Shown: piece by piece, positions 1-7,955 of the stretch
How the letters are laid out: each line of letters opens with the position of its first letter
How positions within the stretch are numbered: position 1 is the stretch's first letter
Source of the DNA: Bacteroidales bacterium
GTDB lineage: Bacteria > Bacteroidota > Bacteroidia > Bacteroidales > UBA10428
NCBI GenBank assembly: GCA_016935595.1
Contig: JAFGQQ010000483.1
Coordinates: 1-9,801 of the forward strand
Direction of reading: 5' to 3'
DNA: 9,801 bases
The notes under the pieces: model-generated
What the model was told of the DNA's origin: nothing
What the model saw: the letters and a program-made list of their open reading frames with translations, nothing else
Databases searched by the model: none
Program-made: the position numbers and the translations under genes

Positions 1-1068
1 AGTATTGCTTCGGATATTGTACCATTGACCGGTGAAAATCGAGTACTTGCATTTTTTGGTCTTAAAAAATTAAATTCTAATCCTTTAAATGGATTGAAAG
101 CAATTATCAAAACATCAGGACTGGAAGATAAAGAAATTGTAATTGAAGATATTGTTTTTAAAATCGGGCCCAGAATAAATGCTGCTGGCAGGATGGAGTC
201 TGGAAGAACAGCGGTTCAATTGTTAATTGCCGATTCAACCGATATTGCTGCTGGCATGAGCAAAGAAATTGATATTTATAATAATTCCAGAAAAAATATT
301 GACCGTAAAATTACCCTGGAAGCTTTGGATATAATTGCATGTGATCCTGAATTGATAAGCCGGAATACAAATGTATTATACAATCCTGCATGGCATAAAG
401 GAGTTGTAGGAATTGTTGCTTCACGTATTACCGATTATTATTATAAACCAACTGTTATTTTAACCGAATCGAATGGCTATGCTACCGGGTCGGCAAGATC
501 GGTTGAAGGTTTTGATTTATATACTGCTATTGAAGCATGTAGCGATTTGCTCGAGAATTTTGGCGGTCATATGTATGCAGCCGGTTTGACTTTAAAACCC
601 GAAATGATAAAATTGTTTAGTGACAGATTTGAAAGGATAGTATCGGAAGCCATAACCGAAGAACAATTAACACCACAGATATCTATTGATGCAGAAATTG
701 AACTGTCTGATATTAATCCTAAATTTTACAGGGTATTAAAGCAATTTCAGCCGTTCGGGCCGGAAAATATGGCACCAATGTTCCTTTCAAAGAATGTTTC
801 CGATAGCGGATATGGAAGAATAGTGGGGTCAACCCGCGACCATTTAAAACTTGACCTGATGCAGGAAGAACATCCTATGAATTCTTATCCTGCTATTGCA
901 TTTCAAAAAGCACATCATTTTGAAAATATAGCCATGGGTAATCCTTTCGATATTTGTTATAATATTGAAGAAAACTGTTTTATGGGAAAAAGTACCATTC
1001 AAATCCATATAAAAGATATTAAGGTAAAGAATGTTGTATCTTCATTATTGAAGAATAACGGATATTGA
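1..1068 (+). CDS. recJ: RecJ single-stranded-DNA-specific 5'-3' exonuclease, C-terminal part (5' end cut by window edge)
   Basis: The frame is open from base 1 (first residues SIASDIVPLTGENR) to a TGA stop, giving about 355 residues. RecJ proteins are usually about 570 residues, so roughly the N-terminal 200, with most of the DHH catalytic motifs, lie off the left edge. The first in-frame ATG-like start at base 25 is internal and not the real one. Visible RecJ hallmarks are SIASDIVPLTGENR at the start, GPRINAAGRM near residue 57, the DHHA1-type WHKGVVGIVASRI near residue 135, GGHMYAAGL with the conserved His at about residue 190, and FGPENMAPMF near residue 250 in the C-terminal OB-fold. RecJ is a cytoplasmic metal-dependent nuclease that degrades 5'-ended single strands in recombination and in base-excision and mismatch repair. 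It is a core gene unrelated to the xylan genes next to it and converges on the GH67 gene across 28 bp. The identification is by recalled family motifs. Confidence 0.95.
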   Translation, partial: SIASDIVPLTGENRVLAFFGLKKLNSNPLNGLKAIIKTSGLEDKEIVIEDIVFKIGPRINAAGRMESGRTAVQLLIADSTDIAAGMSKEIDIYNNSRKNIDRKITLEALDIIACDPELISRNTNVLYNPAWHKGVVGIVASRITDYYYKPTVILTESNGYATGSARSVEGFDLYTAIEACSDLLENFGGHMYAAGLTLKPEMIKLFSDRFERIVSEAITEEQLTPQISIDAEIELSDINPKFYRVLKQFQPFGPENMAPMFLSKNVSDSGYGRIVGSTRDHLKLDLMQEEHPMNSYPAIAFQKAHHFENIAMGNPFDICYNIEENCFMGKSTIQIHIKDIKVKNVVSSLLKNNGY

Positions 1069-1096
1069 GAAACATTATAAAATCTTTAACTTTTTA
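1069..1096. other. Short convergent spacer between recJ and the GH67 gene
   Basis: Only 28 AT-rich bases separate the stop codons of the two converging genes. I see no GC-rich hairpin followed by a T-run on either strand. Any terminators must be weak, Rho-dependent, or overlap the coding ends. Confidence 0.6.
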
Positions 1097-3262
1097 TTAA
1101 ATACCCGGTGCATATTTAAATTCCAGGTTCATATAATATTCCAGCGATTTATCTGGTTTTTCGTATGCTTCAGGGATCGGTTTGTTTGAAAAAGTCTGGA
1201 AATACAGGAGGCAGGCATTCCTCCACCATACAGCTTCTTTTTTCTGAATAGCCAGAAAAGTTTTAACATGATTATACCTTTGTTCATCAATCATTCCATC
1301 AAGTTCTTCCCATGTTTTTTGCATCCACCTGACTAAATCAACTCCGCTATAATATTTGTAGCACAATTCATCCCATAATGTTCTGCCCGATTTCATTTTA
1401 TAATTCCAATCAATATGGTAGAACCAGAGCAATAATTCTTCCGGGCAGCTTTCGATATTATTAAATTTTTCTTTTACTGGCTCAAAATACTGGCTTACAG
1501 CATCAGATCCTTTCTCTGTACGGTCGAATCCTATTCCTTTTTCATCAGCCCTGTGGTAATATACCGATGTCCAGTCAGGCCGGCCTTGATATATCCATGG
1601 AGCAGGGCCATAATGGTGGCTCCATCCCATTTGATGGTGTAATCCGAGAGGGGTCATATAGCTTACAGTAATTTCACGCGATGCAAGCATCATTGATTTT
1701 ACATGTGAAATAAATTTGTCATGATTCGTAAAAGTCATCCTAATCCAGTCTTCAGCTATTTCTTCTGATGAAAGTTCGTGATCCCAGGCTAATCGTCCAA
1801 ATGCATACCAATTGGCCTGTCCAAAAGGATGCCCGCACCAGTTTCTGTCTGTGCCAATATTTGAGACTCCTGCTATACCCGATATTTGATGGTTGTCGAG
1901 GGAACCGTCAATCACTTTAGCAACAAAAGAACCTTCATCTTTAGCATAAGTATCCGAATATAAACATTCTTTAAACAAAGGGGCAAGGTATACCAGGTGA
2001 GTAGCAAATCCCAAATATTCCTGGGTAATTTGAAATTCTGTCATAATAGGTGTTTTGGGCATGGCTCCAAACATAGGATGAAATGGTTCACGGGGTTGAA
2101 AATCAATGGGCCCATTTTTTACTTGAATTAATACGTTTTTTCTGAAGGTTCCGTCGAGCGGCACAAACTGGTTATAGGCTTGTTTGGCACGGTCTTCTTT
2201 TACATTAAAATCATATACAAATGCTCGCCACATAACAATACCGCCATGCTGGGCTAATGCATCAGCCAGCATATTTGCTCCGTCAGCGTGATTTCTTCCG
2301 TAGTTTTGTGGTCCTGGCTGGCCTTCTGAATTTGCTTTTACAAGGAAGCCGCCAAAATCGGGAATATAAGCATAGATTTCATCGACTTTATTTTTCCACC
2401 ATTTTATAACTTCCGGTTCAAGTGGATCAGCTGTTTTCAAACCTCCAATTTCAACAGGGGCACTGAACCTGGCAGTGAGAAATACCTTTATTCCATAAGG
2501 CCGGAAAGCATCTGCCAGTGCCGATGCTTTTTCCAAATATTGAGGTGTTAATACATCTGAATTTGCATTTACGTTTGTTAATACTGTTCCATTTATACCT
2601 ATCGATGCATTTGCCCTGGCATAGTCAATATATCTCGGAGATATATAATCAGGAAGTTTATGCCAGTCCCATAATGAAAAACCAGCATAACCTCTTTCAA
2701 CCGTTCTGTCTAAATTATCCCAGTGATTGAGTAAACGGTATTTAATTTTTGGTATACTGATTATTGATAGATTTTCTAGATTTTTATGGGTTTGAATTAG
2801 TTTTAAAAAGTCAAAAACACCATATAAAATTCCAATATCACTGTTTGCTGTAATAACAATACAATTTTTATCATCAATTTTTTTGGAATTTATTAAATAA
2901 CCCTCATTACCTAATGGCAGTAATTCATTAGCAAGAAATAATGAACTAATAATATTGTTATTTTGGGGTGTTCCAACTATAACTGTAACATTTTTTGTAA
3001 TATTTTTTACGTATATTATATCTTTTCCCAGTAATCCTGATAAGCCAATATTTAATTCATTTTTTGCAGCAATTAAAGTTGGTGAATCAGCTTCAAAAAT
3101 AATTTCATTTATAAAACTATGGTATTCCTGTAATTTTTGCGCATCTGCAATTTTATTATACCTTAACCATAGGTTATAACCATCTTCTGCATTAATATTA
3201 ATTGAAATAAATACTAACAGAATGTAGATAAATATTATTTTTAATATATAAAATTTTTTCAT
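1097..3262 (-). CDS. aguA: GH67 xylan alpha-1,2-glucuronidase, exported
   Basis: Retaining the start at 3262 gives a 721-residue protein, a normal GH67 length. The enzyme hydrolyses the alpha-1,2 link between (4-O-methyl-)glucuronic acid and the non-reducing terminal xylose of xylo-oligosaccharides. Residues 1-24 form a signal peptide (MKKF start, hydrophobic core, likely cleavage after NINA), so a periplasmic location is inferred. Residues of about 40-175 look like the GH67 N-terminal domain. The central barrel carries ANSEGQPGP (E313, the expected acid), GPIDFQPREP (D387) and EFQITQEYLG (E415). The 74- and 28-residue spacings match the acid and the Asp/Glu general-base pair known from the family. 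The last ~230 residues are the helical C-terminal domain. An in-frame ATG at 3322 would add 20 residues before the signal peptide (MIYLTIKYISG...) and is judged unlikely. The gene is divergent from the HTCS, its probable regulator. No frameshift or missing catalytic residue is seen. Confidence 0.95.
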   Translation of the reverse strand: MKKFYILKIIFIYILLVFISININAEDGYNLWLRYNKIADAQKLQEYHSFINEIIFEADSPTLIAAKNELNIGLSGLLGKDIIYVKNITKNVTVIVGTPQNNNIISSLFLANELLPLGNEGYLINSKKIDDKNCIVITANSDIGILYGVFDFLKLIQTHKNLENLSIISIPKIKYRLLNHWDNLDRTVERGYAGFSLWDWHKLPDYISPRYIDYARANASIGINGTVLTNVNANSDVLTPQYLEKASALADAFRPYGIKVFLTARFSAPVEIGGLKTADPLEPEVIKWWKNKVDEIYAYIPDFGGFLVKANSEGQPGPQNYGRNHADGANMLADALAQHGGIVMWRAFVYDFNVKEDRAKQAYNQFVPLDGTFRKNVLIQVKNGPIDFQPREPFHPMFGAMPKTPIMTEFQITQEYLGFATHLVYLAPLFKECLYSDTYAKDEGSFVAKVIDGSLDNHQISGIAGVSNIGTDRNWCGHPFGQANWYAFGRLAWDHELSSEEIAEDWIRMTFTNHDKFISHVKSMMLASREITVSYMTPLGLHHQMGWSHHYGPAPWIYQGRPDWTSVYYHRADEKGIGFDRTEKGSDAVSQYFEPVKEKFNNIESCPEELLLWFYHIDWNYKMKSGRTLWDELCYKYYSGVDLVRWMQKTWEELDGMIDEQRYNHVKTFLAIQKKEAVWWRNACLLYFQTFSNKPIPEAYEKPDKSLEYYMNLEFKYAPGI

Positions 3263-3367
3263 ATTGAAATTTTCATTTATAATTCTAAGTCCAGAAATGT
3301 ATTTAATTGTTAAATATATCAAAATATTTATTTTATTTTACAATTAATAATTTTTTAATATTAATAA
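3263..3367. promoter_or_regulatory. Divergent intergenic region between GH67 and HTCS genes
   Basis: These 105 very AT-rich bases must hold the start signals for both divergent genes. Neither start is preceded by a recognisable Shine-Dalgarno sequence; both have A/T-rich leaders, as is usual in Bacteroidota. A sigma-ABfr-like promoter can be proposed for the GH67 side (see the separate entry). I could not pick a convincing one for the HTCS side. An operator for the HTCS output domain is expected here by analogy with other PULs, but no clear direct or inverted repeat stands out from the low-complexity background. Confidence 0.6.
3294..3323 (-). promoter_or_regulatory. Candidate Bacteroidota-type promoter for the GH67 gene
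   Basis: Read on the minus strand, TTTG (3323-3320) is followed after 18 bases by TACATTTC (3301-3294). The Bacteroides primary sigma factor consensus is TTTG at -33 and TAnnTTTG at -7, so this is one mismatch from it with slightly short spacing. Transcription would start around 3288, giving a leader of about 25 bases before the ATG at 3262. That would exclude the alternative upstream ATG at 3322. The region is so AT-rich that a chance match is quite possible. Confidence 0.35.
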
Positions 3368-6300
3368 ATGTTTTCAAATATTAATCATCGGTTTTTATGT
3401 GTTTTATTGGTTTTGATATTAAATAATTGTTTATTCGGGCAGTTATCGGAATCGTTAACTAATGTAAGATTTAACAAGATTTCTACTCAGCAGGGATTAT
3501 CACAGTCATCTGTATTTGCTCTGGCACAAGATAAAAACGGATTTATATGGATTGGCACAAGAGATGGATTAAACCGCTTTGATGGTTATAGTTTTATTAA
3601 ATATAAATATAATCCCCAGGATACGAATAGTTTAAGTCATAATGAAATTACCAAAATTCATGTTAACAGCAAAGGCGATCTTTGGATTGGCACAAGAGGC
3701 GGAGGGCTAAATCAATATATATATGATAAAAATGAATTTAGAAGATATTTGGAATTAGATTATAAGAATATTGTTAATGATATTTTTGAAGACCAGAAGG
3801 GAAATTTATGGATTGGTACTCCGGAAGGTTTATTTAGGGGAAATTATAATAAGGAAAGAAATATCTACTTATTTGAAAATGTTACACAATCCTCAATATA
3901 TAAAACAAGAGACGGGGAATTCGTTGCCCGACAAAAATCAATTATTTCGGTCGCTTCTATAAATCAACTTTCTGATGATATTATTATTATTGGTACTAGA
4001 GGGGGAGTTTTTAATTATTCGATAAGTAAAAAACAATATACTCTTATGGATATGGGAGTAGCAAATTATAATTACATTACCTCTTTAATTGTTGAAGATG
4101 ACGGAATAATTTGGGCAGGTTCCTATGATGGTTTAGTAAAAGCCGGACCAGTCAATGATTCTTCGTTTGAATATACTTTTACAAATTATAGCATAGATCA
4201 ACAGGGTAAACAGCGTTTATTAGTTAATAGAATTGAAACTCTTGTTAAAGATCCTTATGGTAATATGTGGGTTGGAACGCGTGGGGGGGGTCTTATTAAT
4301 ATTAAAAAAGACGGCGAAGTAATTACTTATCTGAATGAAATTTCCGATGTAAATAGTCTGAGCGAGAATATCATAAATTCTTTGTTAGTGGATAATACAG
4401 GTATGCTTTGGATCGGAACCGAAAGCAAAGGATGCAATACACTCGATCTGTATAGGAAAAAGTTTTATCATATTAAAAATCTTCCTAATAATAAAAATAG
4501 CCTTGGAGATAATCTTGTTACCGCCATATCAGGCGATAAAAAAAATAAAGTATGGGTTGGTACAGCAGTTAAAGGACTGGATGAAATAATTTTTAATAAG
4601 GATCATACTTATCAAATAAATCATTATTCAAACATTTCCTTAACTTCGGGTTTTATCATAAAGGAAATTATTTCGCTTTTTGAAGACAAGAATAAGGCTC
4701 TTTGGATAGGTACAGCAACTAATAGTATTTTTCGATATAAAGAACCGGAAGGTTTCAGGAGTTATCCGGTTAATGGTTATGTATATTCTATATACCAGGA
4801 TTATACCGGAAAAATCTGGCTTGGTAGATGGGGTCAGGGTTTGGGATGGATTAAGGAAAAAACAGGAGAAGTAACTAATTATACTCATATACCGAGGGAT
4901 AATCACTCATTAAGTAGTGATATAGTTCTGGCAATTTATGGGGATACAATGGGAAATTTATGGATTGGTACAAAAGGTGGAGGTGTAAATGTAATTCCAT
5001 TAAATATTTTAAGTCAGGGACAGGGTGATTTTATTTATTTTAAACACGATCGTAATAATCCTAATAGTCTCAGTCATAACGATGTTTATTGTATAACCCA
5101 GGATAGCAGGGGAGATATTTGGATTGGCACTGGTGGTGGATTGAATAAAGTTGCTTGGGGTAATAAAAAACCAAATACAGAATTTATATTAAAAAAAGAA
5201 ATTGATTTTATTTCTTACATTGAAGAGCATGGTTTGCCTAATAATTTAATATATGGCATTTTGGAAGATGATAAAGGAAATTTATGGTTAAGTACAAATG
5301 AGGGTATATCAGTATTTAATCCAGTTAATGAATGTTTTAAAAACTATAGTGTGAATGACGGAATACAAGCAAATGAATTTCATTCAAATGCTTATTTTAA
5401 AGATAATAGAGGATATATGTATTTTGGAGGCGTAAACGGATTAACTTTTTTTCATCCTGATAGTATTCACGATAATCCCTATCAACCTGAAGTAGTAATT
5501 ACAGGCTTGAAGATATTTAATAAATACATACATCCGGGTGAAGAAATAAATGGCAGGATTATTCTGGAAAAAGATATTTCAAACACAAAAAATATTGTTC
5601 TTTCATATAAGGCTAAAGAGATTACATTTGAATTTTCTGCTTTATATTATACCAATCCGCAAAGTATTAGATACGCATACAGGTTACTTGGTTTTAATGA
5701 AAAATGGCAGGAAGCAGGAAAAAATAACAGGTATGCAACTTATACAAATCTGGATGAAGGTGATTATATTTTTCAGGTTAAAACCATTAATAATGAGGAA
5801 ATATGGAAAAATTTGCCAACTGAAATCGAAATAACTGTTTTACCTCCTTTCTGGAGAAAACCATGGTTTTATTTTATATATGCCATTATCATTATAATTT
5901 TCCTGTTAATTTTTCGAAGGTATTCACTCATAGCCGTTAAAGAAAAGAATAAGTTGTTGATTGAAAGACTTGAAAATAAAAAACATATTGAGATATCGGA
6001 AGCTAAAATGCGGTTTTTTACTAATATTTCCCATGAAATTCGTACGCCGCTTACATTAATATCCGATCCTCTTAAAAAGGTTCTCTCCGAAGGTGAAATT
6101 GATGAGACATCTCGTAAAAATTTAAAACTGGTTTCTAAAAATGTCACAAGATTGTTAGAATTAATAAATCAATTAATACAACTTAGAAAGATAGACTTAG
6201 GATATATTAAACTGAAAGTTTCAGAAGTAGATTTGGTACCATTTATTATGGGAATTATGGAAGATTTTGAGGAATATGCTCATAAAAGGGATATTAATTT

Positions 6301-7657
6301 TTCTTTTAATAGCGAAGCCAAAAGCATTCATTTGTATCTTGATAAAGAATTAATTACTGTTGTGTTTTATAACTTGCTTTCAAACGCATTTAAGTATACA
6401 CCCGATGGAGGATCTATTTCTCTTAAAATAGATAAGCACCAGGGCAGAATGAGTAAACGATTATATCATAATATCCGTCAGCGTTTGCTTCTAAAAAATA
6501 ATATCAGCCAGTGGGTGGCAGTTGAAGTTGCTGACTCAGGAACAGGGATTCCTGAAAAGGAATTGAACAATATTTTTTATAGATTTTACCAGGCATATAA
6601 TCCTGAATTACAACTGCATACGGGATCAGGCATAGGTTTGTCATTGGTAAAGGAATATATCGAATTGCATAAAGGATATATCGATGTTAAAAGTAAGCCT
6701 AATGAAGGAAGTATTTTTACTATTTATTTTCCGGTTGGTCAGGCACATTTCGATACAGCACAATTGATTAAACAGGAAACACCTAAAATATTGCCTCAAG
6801 AAAAAATCCAGCGAGATGATATATCAATTGAAGAAAAAATAGATAAGCATGATGAAGAGTTTATCGATAGAAAAGGAATTAGAAAAGAGAAAGCTCCGAC
6901 AATTTTAATAATTGAGGATGATATTGAGCTTTCAAACTATATTTCTCAATATTTGTGTAATTTATATAATATTGAACAGGTTGAAAATGGGAAAAAAGGA
7001 TTGGAAATGGCTAGAAATTTAATGCCTGATTTAATTATTTCTGATTTAATGCTTCCTGAGATGGACGGTTATCGGGTTTGTGAAAACTTAAAAACAAATA
7101 TTGAAACCTCGCATATACCAGTTATAATTTTAACTGCAAAAGCTTCTGAAGAAAATATTTTGGAGGGATACGAGAAAGGGGCAGATAGTTATATTATCAA
7201 GCCTTTTAATATTGAGATACTCAAAACCCAAATAAAAAAAATTATTGAATCAAGAATTTTATTACAGGAGAAGTATAGTAAACTTATTACACTTAAGCCA
7301 AGAGATATAACCATCACTTCAATAGATGAAAAATTCCTGAATAAATTATTAGATATTATTGAAGCAAATATTAATGATACTGAGTTTGATGTAACAAAAT
7401 TAGTTGAAAACATGAATATGGGTCATACTACTATACTTAGAAAAGTAAAAGCTCTTACTAACTTATCTTTAGTTGATTTTATTAAGAACCATAGACTTAA
7501 AAAAGCTGCAATGATATTACAAAAAGAAAAATTACCAATAGCTGAAGTTGCTTATATGGTTGGTTTTTCCGATCCAAAATATTTTTCCAAGTGTTTTGTG
7601 AAAGAATTTAGTAAAACGCCAACCAAATATTGCAATGAGTTTCGCAATGAACATTAA
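3368..7657 (+). CDS. Hybrid two-component system regulator (HTCS): double beta-propeller sensor, histidine kinase, receiver and AraC-type DNA-binding domain
   Basis: This is a 1429-residue one-protein signalling system. Residues 1-25 are a signal peptide (MFSNINHRFLCVLL..., likely cleavage near LFGQ). Residues of about 40-700 hold 14 Reg_prop repeats recognisable by WIGT-type cores (first GFIWIGT at 58, last GYMYFGG at 682), enough for two seven-bladed propellers. A Y_Y_Y domain follows (~745-826), then one membrane span (~834-852). The cytoplasmic part has a HisKA domain with phospho-acceptor H889 in SHEIRTPL, and a HATPase domain (~992-1122) with NLLSNAFK (N1006), DSGTGIP and GSGIGLSLVK. 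A receiver (~1177-1293) has acidic pair D1184/D1185 and phospho-acceptor D1226 in SDLMLPEMDGY. An AraC-family helix-turn-helix closes the protein (~1335-1425, ending VGFSDPKYFSKCFVKEF). All key residues are present, so it should be functional. In PULs such proteins bind an oligosaccharide breakdown product in the periplasm and activate neighbouring genes. Lying between GH67 and GH115 genes, its ligand is probably a (glucurono)xylo-oligosaccharide. That specificity is inferred from context only. The ATG at 3368 is chosen because the signal peptide begins directly with it. Confidence 0.95.
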   Translation: MFSNINHRFLCVLLVLILNNCLFGQLSESLTNVRFNKISTQQGLSQSSVFALAQDKNGFIWIGTRDGLNRFDGYSFIKYKYNPQDTNSLSHNEITKIHVNSKGDLWIGTRGGGLNQYIYDKNEFRRYLELDYKNIVNDIFEDQKGNLWIGTPEGLFRGNYNKERNIYLFENVTQSSIYKTRDGEFVARQKSIISVASINQLSDDIIIIGTRGGVFNYSISKKQYTLMDMGVANYNYITSLIVEDDGIIWAGSYDGLVKAGPVNDSSFEYTFTNYSIDQQGKQRLLVNRIETLVKDPYGNMWVGTRGGGLINIKKDGEVITYLNEISDVNSLSENIINSLLVDNTGMLWIGTESKGCNTLDLYRKKFYHIKNLPNNKNSLGDNLVTAISGDKKNKVWVGTAVKGLDEIIFNKDHTYQINHYSNISLTSGFIIKEIISLFEDKNKALWIGTATNSIFRYKEPEGFRSYPVNGYVYSIYQDYTGKIWLGRWGQGLGWIKEKTGEVTNYTHIPRDNHSLSSDIVLAIYGDTMGNLWIGTKGGGVNVIPLNILSQGQGDFIYFKHDRNNPNSLSHNDVYCITQDSRGDIWIGTGGGLNKVAWGNKKPNTEFILKKEIDFISYIEEHGLPNNLIYGILEDDKGNLWLSTNEGISVFNPVNECFKNYSVNDGIQANEFHSNAYFKDNRGYMYFGGVNGLTFFHPDSIHDNPYQPEVVITGLKIFNKYIHPGEEINGRIILEKDISNTKNIVLSYKAKEITFEFSALYYTNPQSIRYAYRLLGFNEKWQEAGKNNRYATYTNLDEGDYIFQVKTINNEEIWKNLPTEIEITVLPPFWRKPWFYFIYAIIIIIFLLIFRRYSLIAVKEKNKLLIERLENKKHIEISEAKMRFFTNISHEIRTPLTLISDPLKKVLSEGEIDETSRKNLKLVSKNVTRLLELINQLIQLRKIDLGYIKLKVSEVDLVPFIMGIMEDFEEYAHKRDINFSFNSEAKSIHLYLDKELITVVFYNLLSNAFKYTPDGGSISLKIDKHQGRMSKRLYHNIRQRLLLKNNISQWVAVEVADSGTGIPEKELNNIFYRFYQAYNPELQLHTGSGIGLSLVKEYIELHKGYIDVKSKPNEGSIFTIYFPVGQAHFDTAQLIKQETPKILPQEKIQRDDISIEEKIDKHDEEFIDRKGIRKEKAPTILIIEDDIELSNYISQYLCNLYNIEQVENGKKGLEMARNLMPDLIISDLMLPEMDGYRVCENLKTNIETSHIPVIILTAKASEENILEGYEKGADSYIIKPFNIEILKTQIKKIIESRILLQEKYSKLITLKPRDITITSIDEKFLNKLLDIIEANINDTEFDVTKLVENMNMGHTTILRKVKALTNLSLVDFIKNHRLKKAAMILQKEKLPIAEVAYMVGFSDPKYFSKCFVKEFSKTPTKYCNEFRNEH
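4283..4290 (+). repeat. G8 homopolymer inside the HTCS coding sequence
   Basis: Eight consecutive G bases encode the Gly run of a Reg_prop repeat (TRGGGL). Equivalent glycine runs elsewhere in the same gene use mixed codons, for example GGC GGA GGG near 3698 and GGT GGA GGT near 4976. The tract is therefore not forced by the protein sequence. In this AT-rich gene it is the longest G run I noticed. A one-base slip would truncate the sensor early in its propeller region. Whether it ever slips is unknown. Confidence 0.7.
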
Positions 7658-7738
7658 TTTTATTGCTTACGGAATATTAATACTTTATATTAATTACTTT
7701 TAATAATATTTGGTAAAAATATACGCCAAAAAGAAAAA

Positions 7739-7755
7739 TTTACACCCCCTGTAAA
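7739..7755. repeat. Perfect inverted repeat TTTACA-CCCCC-TGTAAA
   Basis: Two 6-base arms flank a five-C spacer, which stands out in a spacer that is otherwise almost entirely A and T. It is too short and lacks a T-run downstream, so it is a poor intrinsic terminator. Its 17-base dyad form is compatible with a dimeric regulator's operator. It lies about 95 bases upstream of the possible small ORF and 82 bases after the HTCS stop. The symmetry is directly visible; a regulatory role is speculation. Confidence 0.45.
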
Positions 7756-7849
7756 AGGATTATCCCTAAATGAATAAATATTTAAGCCTTTATAAAAATT
7801 GATATCATTAATTTAAAAAAGAATTAAGAATACCTTGAAAAATAATTTA

Positions 7850-7951
7850 ATGAAAAGAAAAATGCTTAAGTATATATTTATTGAAGTGTTTATTATACTT
7901 CTTATTACTGCAGGCATTCTTTTATTATTGAATGTTATGAATATAATATAA
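7850..7951 (+). CDS. Possible 33-residue single-span membrane peptide
   Basis: An ATG-to-TAA frame encodes 33 residues, beginning MKRKMLKYIF and ending LLLLNVMNII. It has a basic N-terminus (three of the first four residues are Met/Lys/Arg, with Lys at 7) followed by a hydrophobic stretch of roughly 20 residues containing one Gly and one Glu. This is the pattern of a small inner-membrane protein with its N-terminus inside, or of an uncleaved signal anchor. A second in-frame ATG at 7862 gives 29 residues. It stops five bases before the end of the convergent GH115 gene and does not overlap it. I do not recognise a family. AT-rich DNA readily encodes Ile/Leu/Lys/Asn-rich stretches by chance, and no clear promoter or ribosome-binding site precedes it, so it may not be a gene. 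It could also be a decayed 5' fragment of a larger membrane protein. Confidence 0.3.
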   Translation: MKRKMLKYIFIEVFIILLITAGILLLLNVMNII

Positions 7952-7955
7952 AATT

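Larger units (their letters stand above)
7658..7955. other. 298-bp AT-rich spacer between the convergent HTCS and GH115 genes
   Basis: Both flanking genes end here, so terminators rather than promoters would be expected. No strong hairpin plus T-run is visible. The best stem is weak, TTTGG (7709-7713) with CCAAA (7726-7730), five base pairs around a 12-base loop. The spacer also contains a perfect inverted repeat at 7739-7755 and a possible small membrane-peptide ORF at 7850-7951, both listed separately. Nothing resembling a tRNA, a riboswitch or a mobile-element end was seen. Confidence 0.6.

Noticed and set aside
2518..3179. Two plus-strand open frames of 70 and 74 codons antisense to the GH67 gene
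   Set aside because: They lie wholly within the clear GH67 coding sequence, have no recognisable motifs and no start signals, and look like shadow frames.
3337..3342. TTTACA half-site in the divergent spacer matching one arm of the 7739-7755 palindrome
   Set aside because: It is only six bases in a very AT-rich spacer with no second arm, so a chance match is expected.
3771..7413. Several 63-94 codon open frames on both strands within the HTCS gene
   Set aside because: All overlap a continuous multi-domain coding sequence with intact family motifs, and none has family-like sequence.
7709..7730. TTTGG ... CCAAA stem after the HTCS stop as an intrinsic terminator
   Set aside because: It has a five-base stem, a 12-base loop and no T-run after it, which is too weak to call.
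7826..7848. TACCTTGA as a -7 promoter element for the small ORF
   Set aside because: It has two mismatches to TAnnTTTG, no TTTG at the right distance upstream, and sits too close to the ATG.
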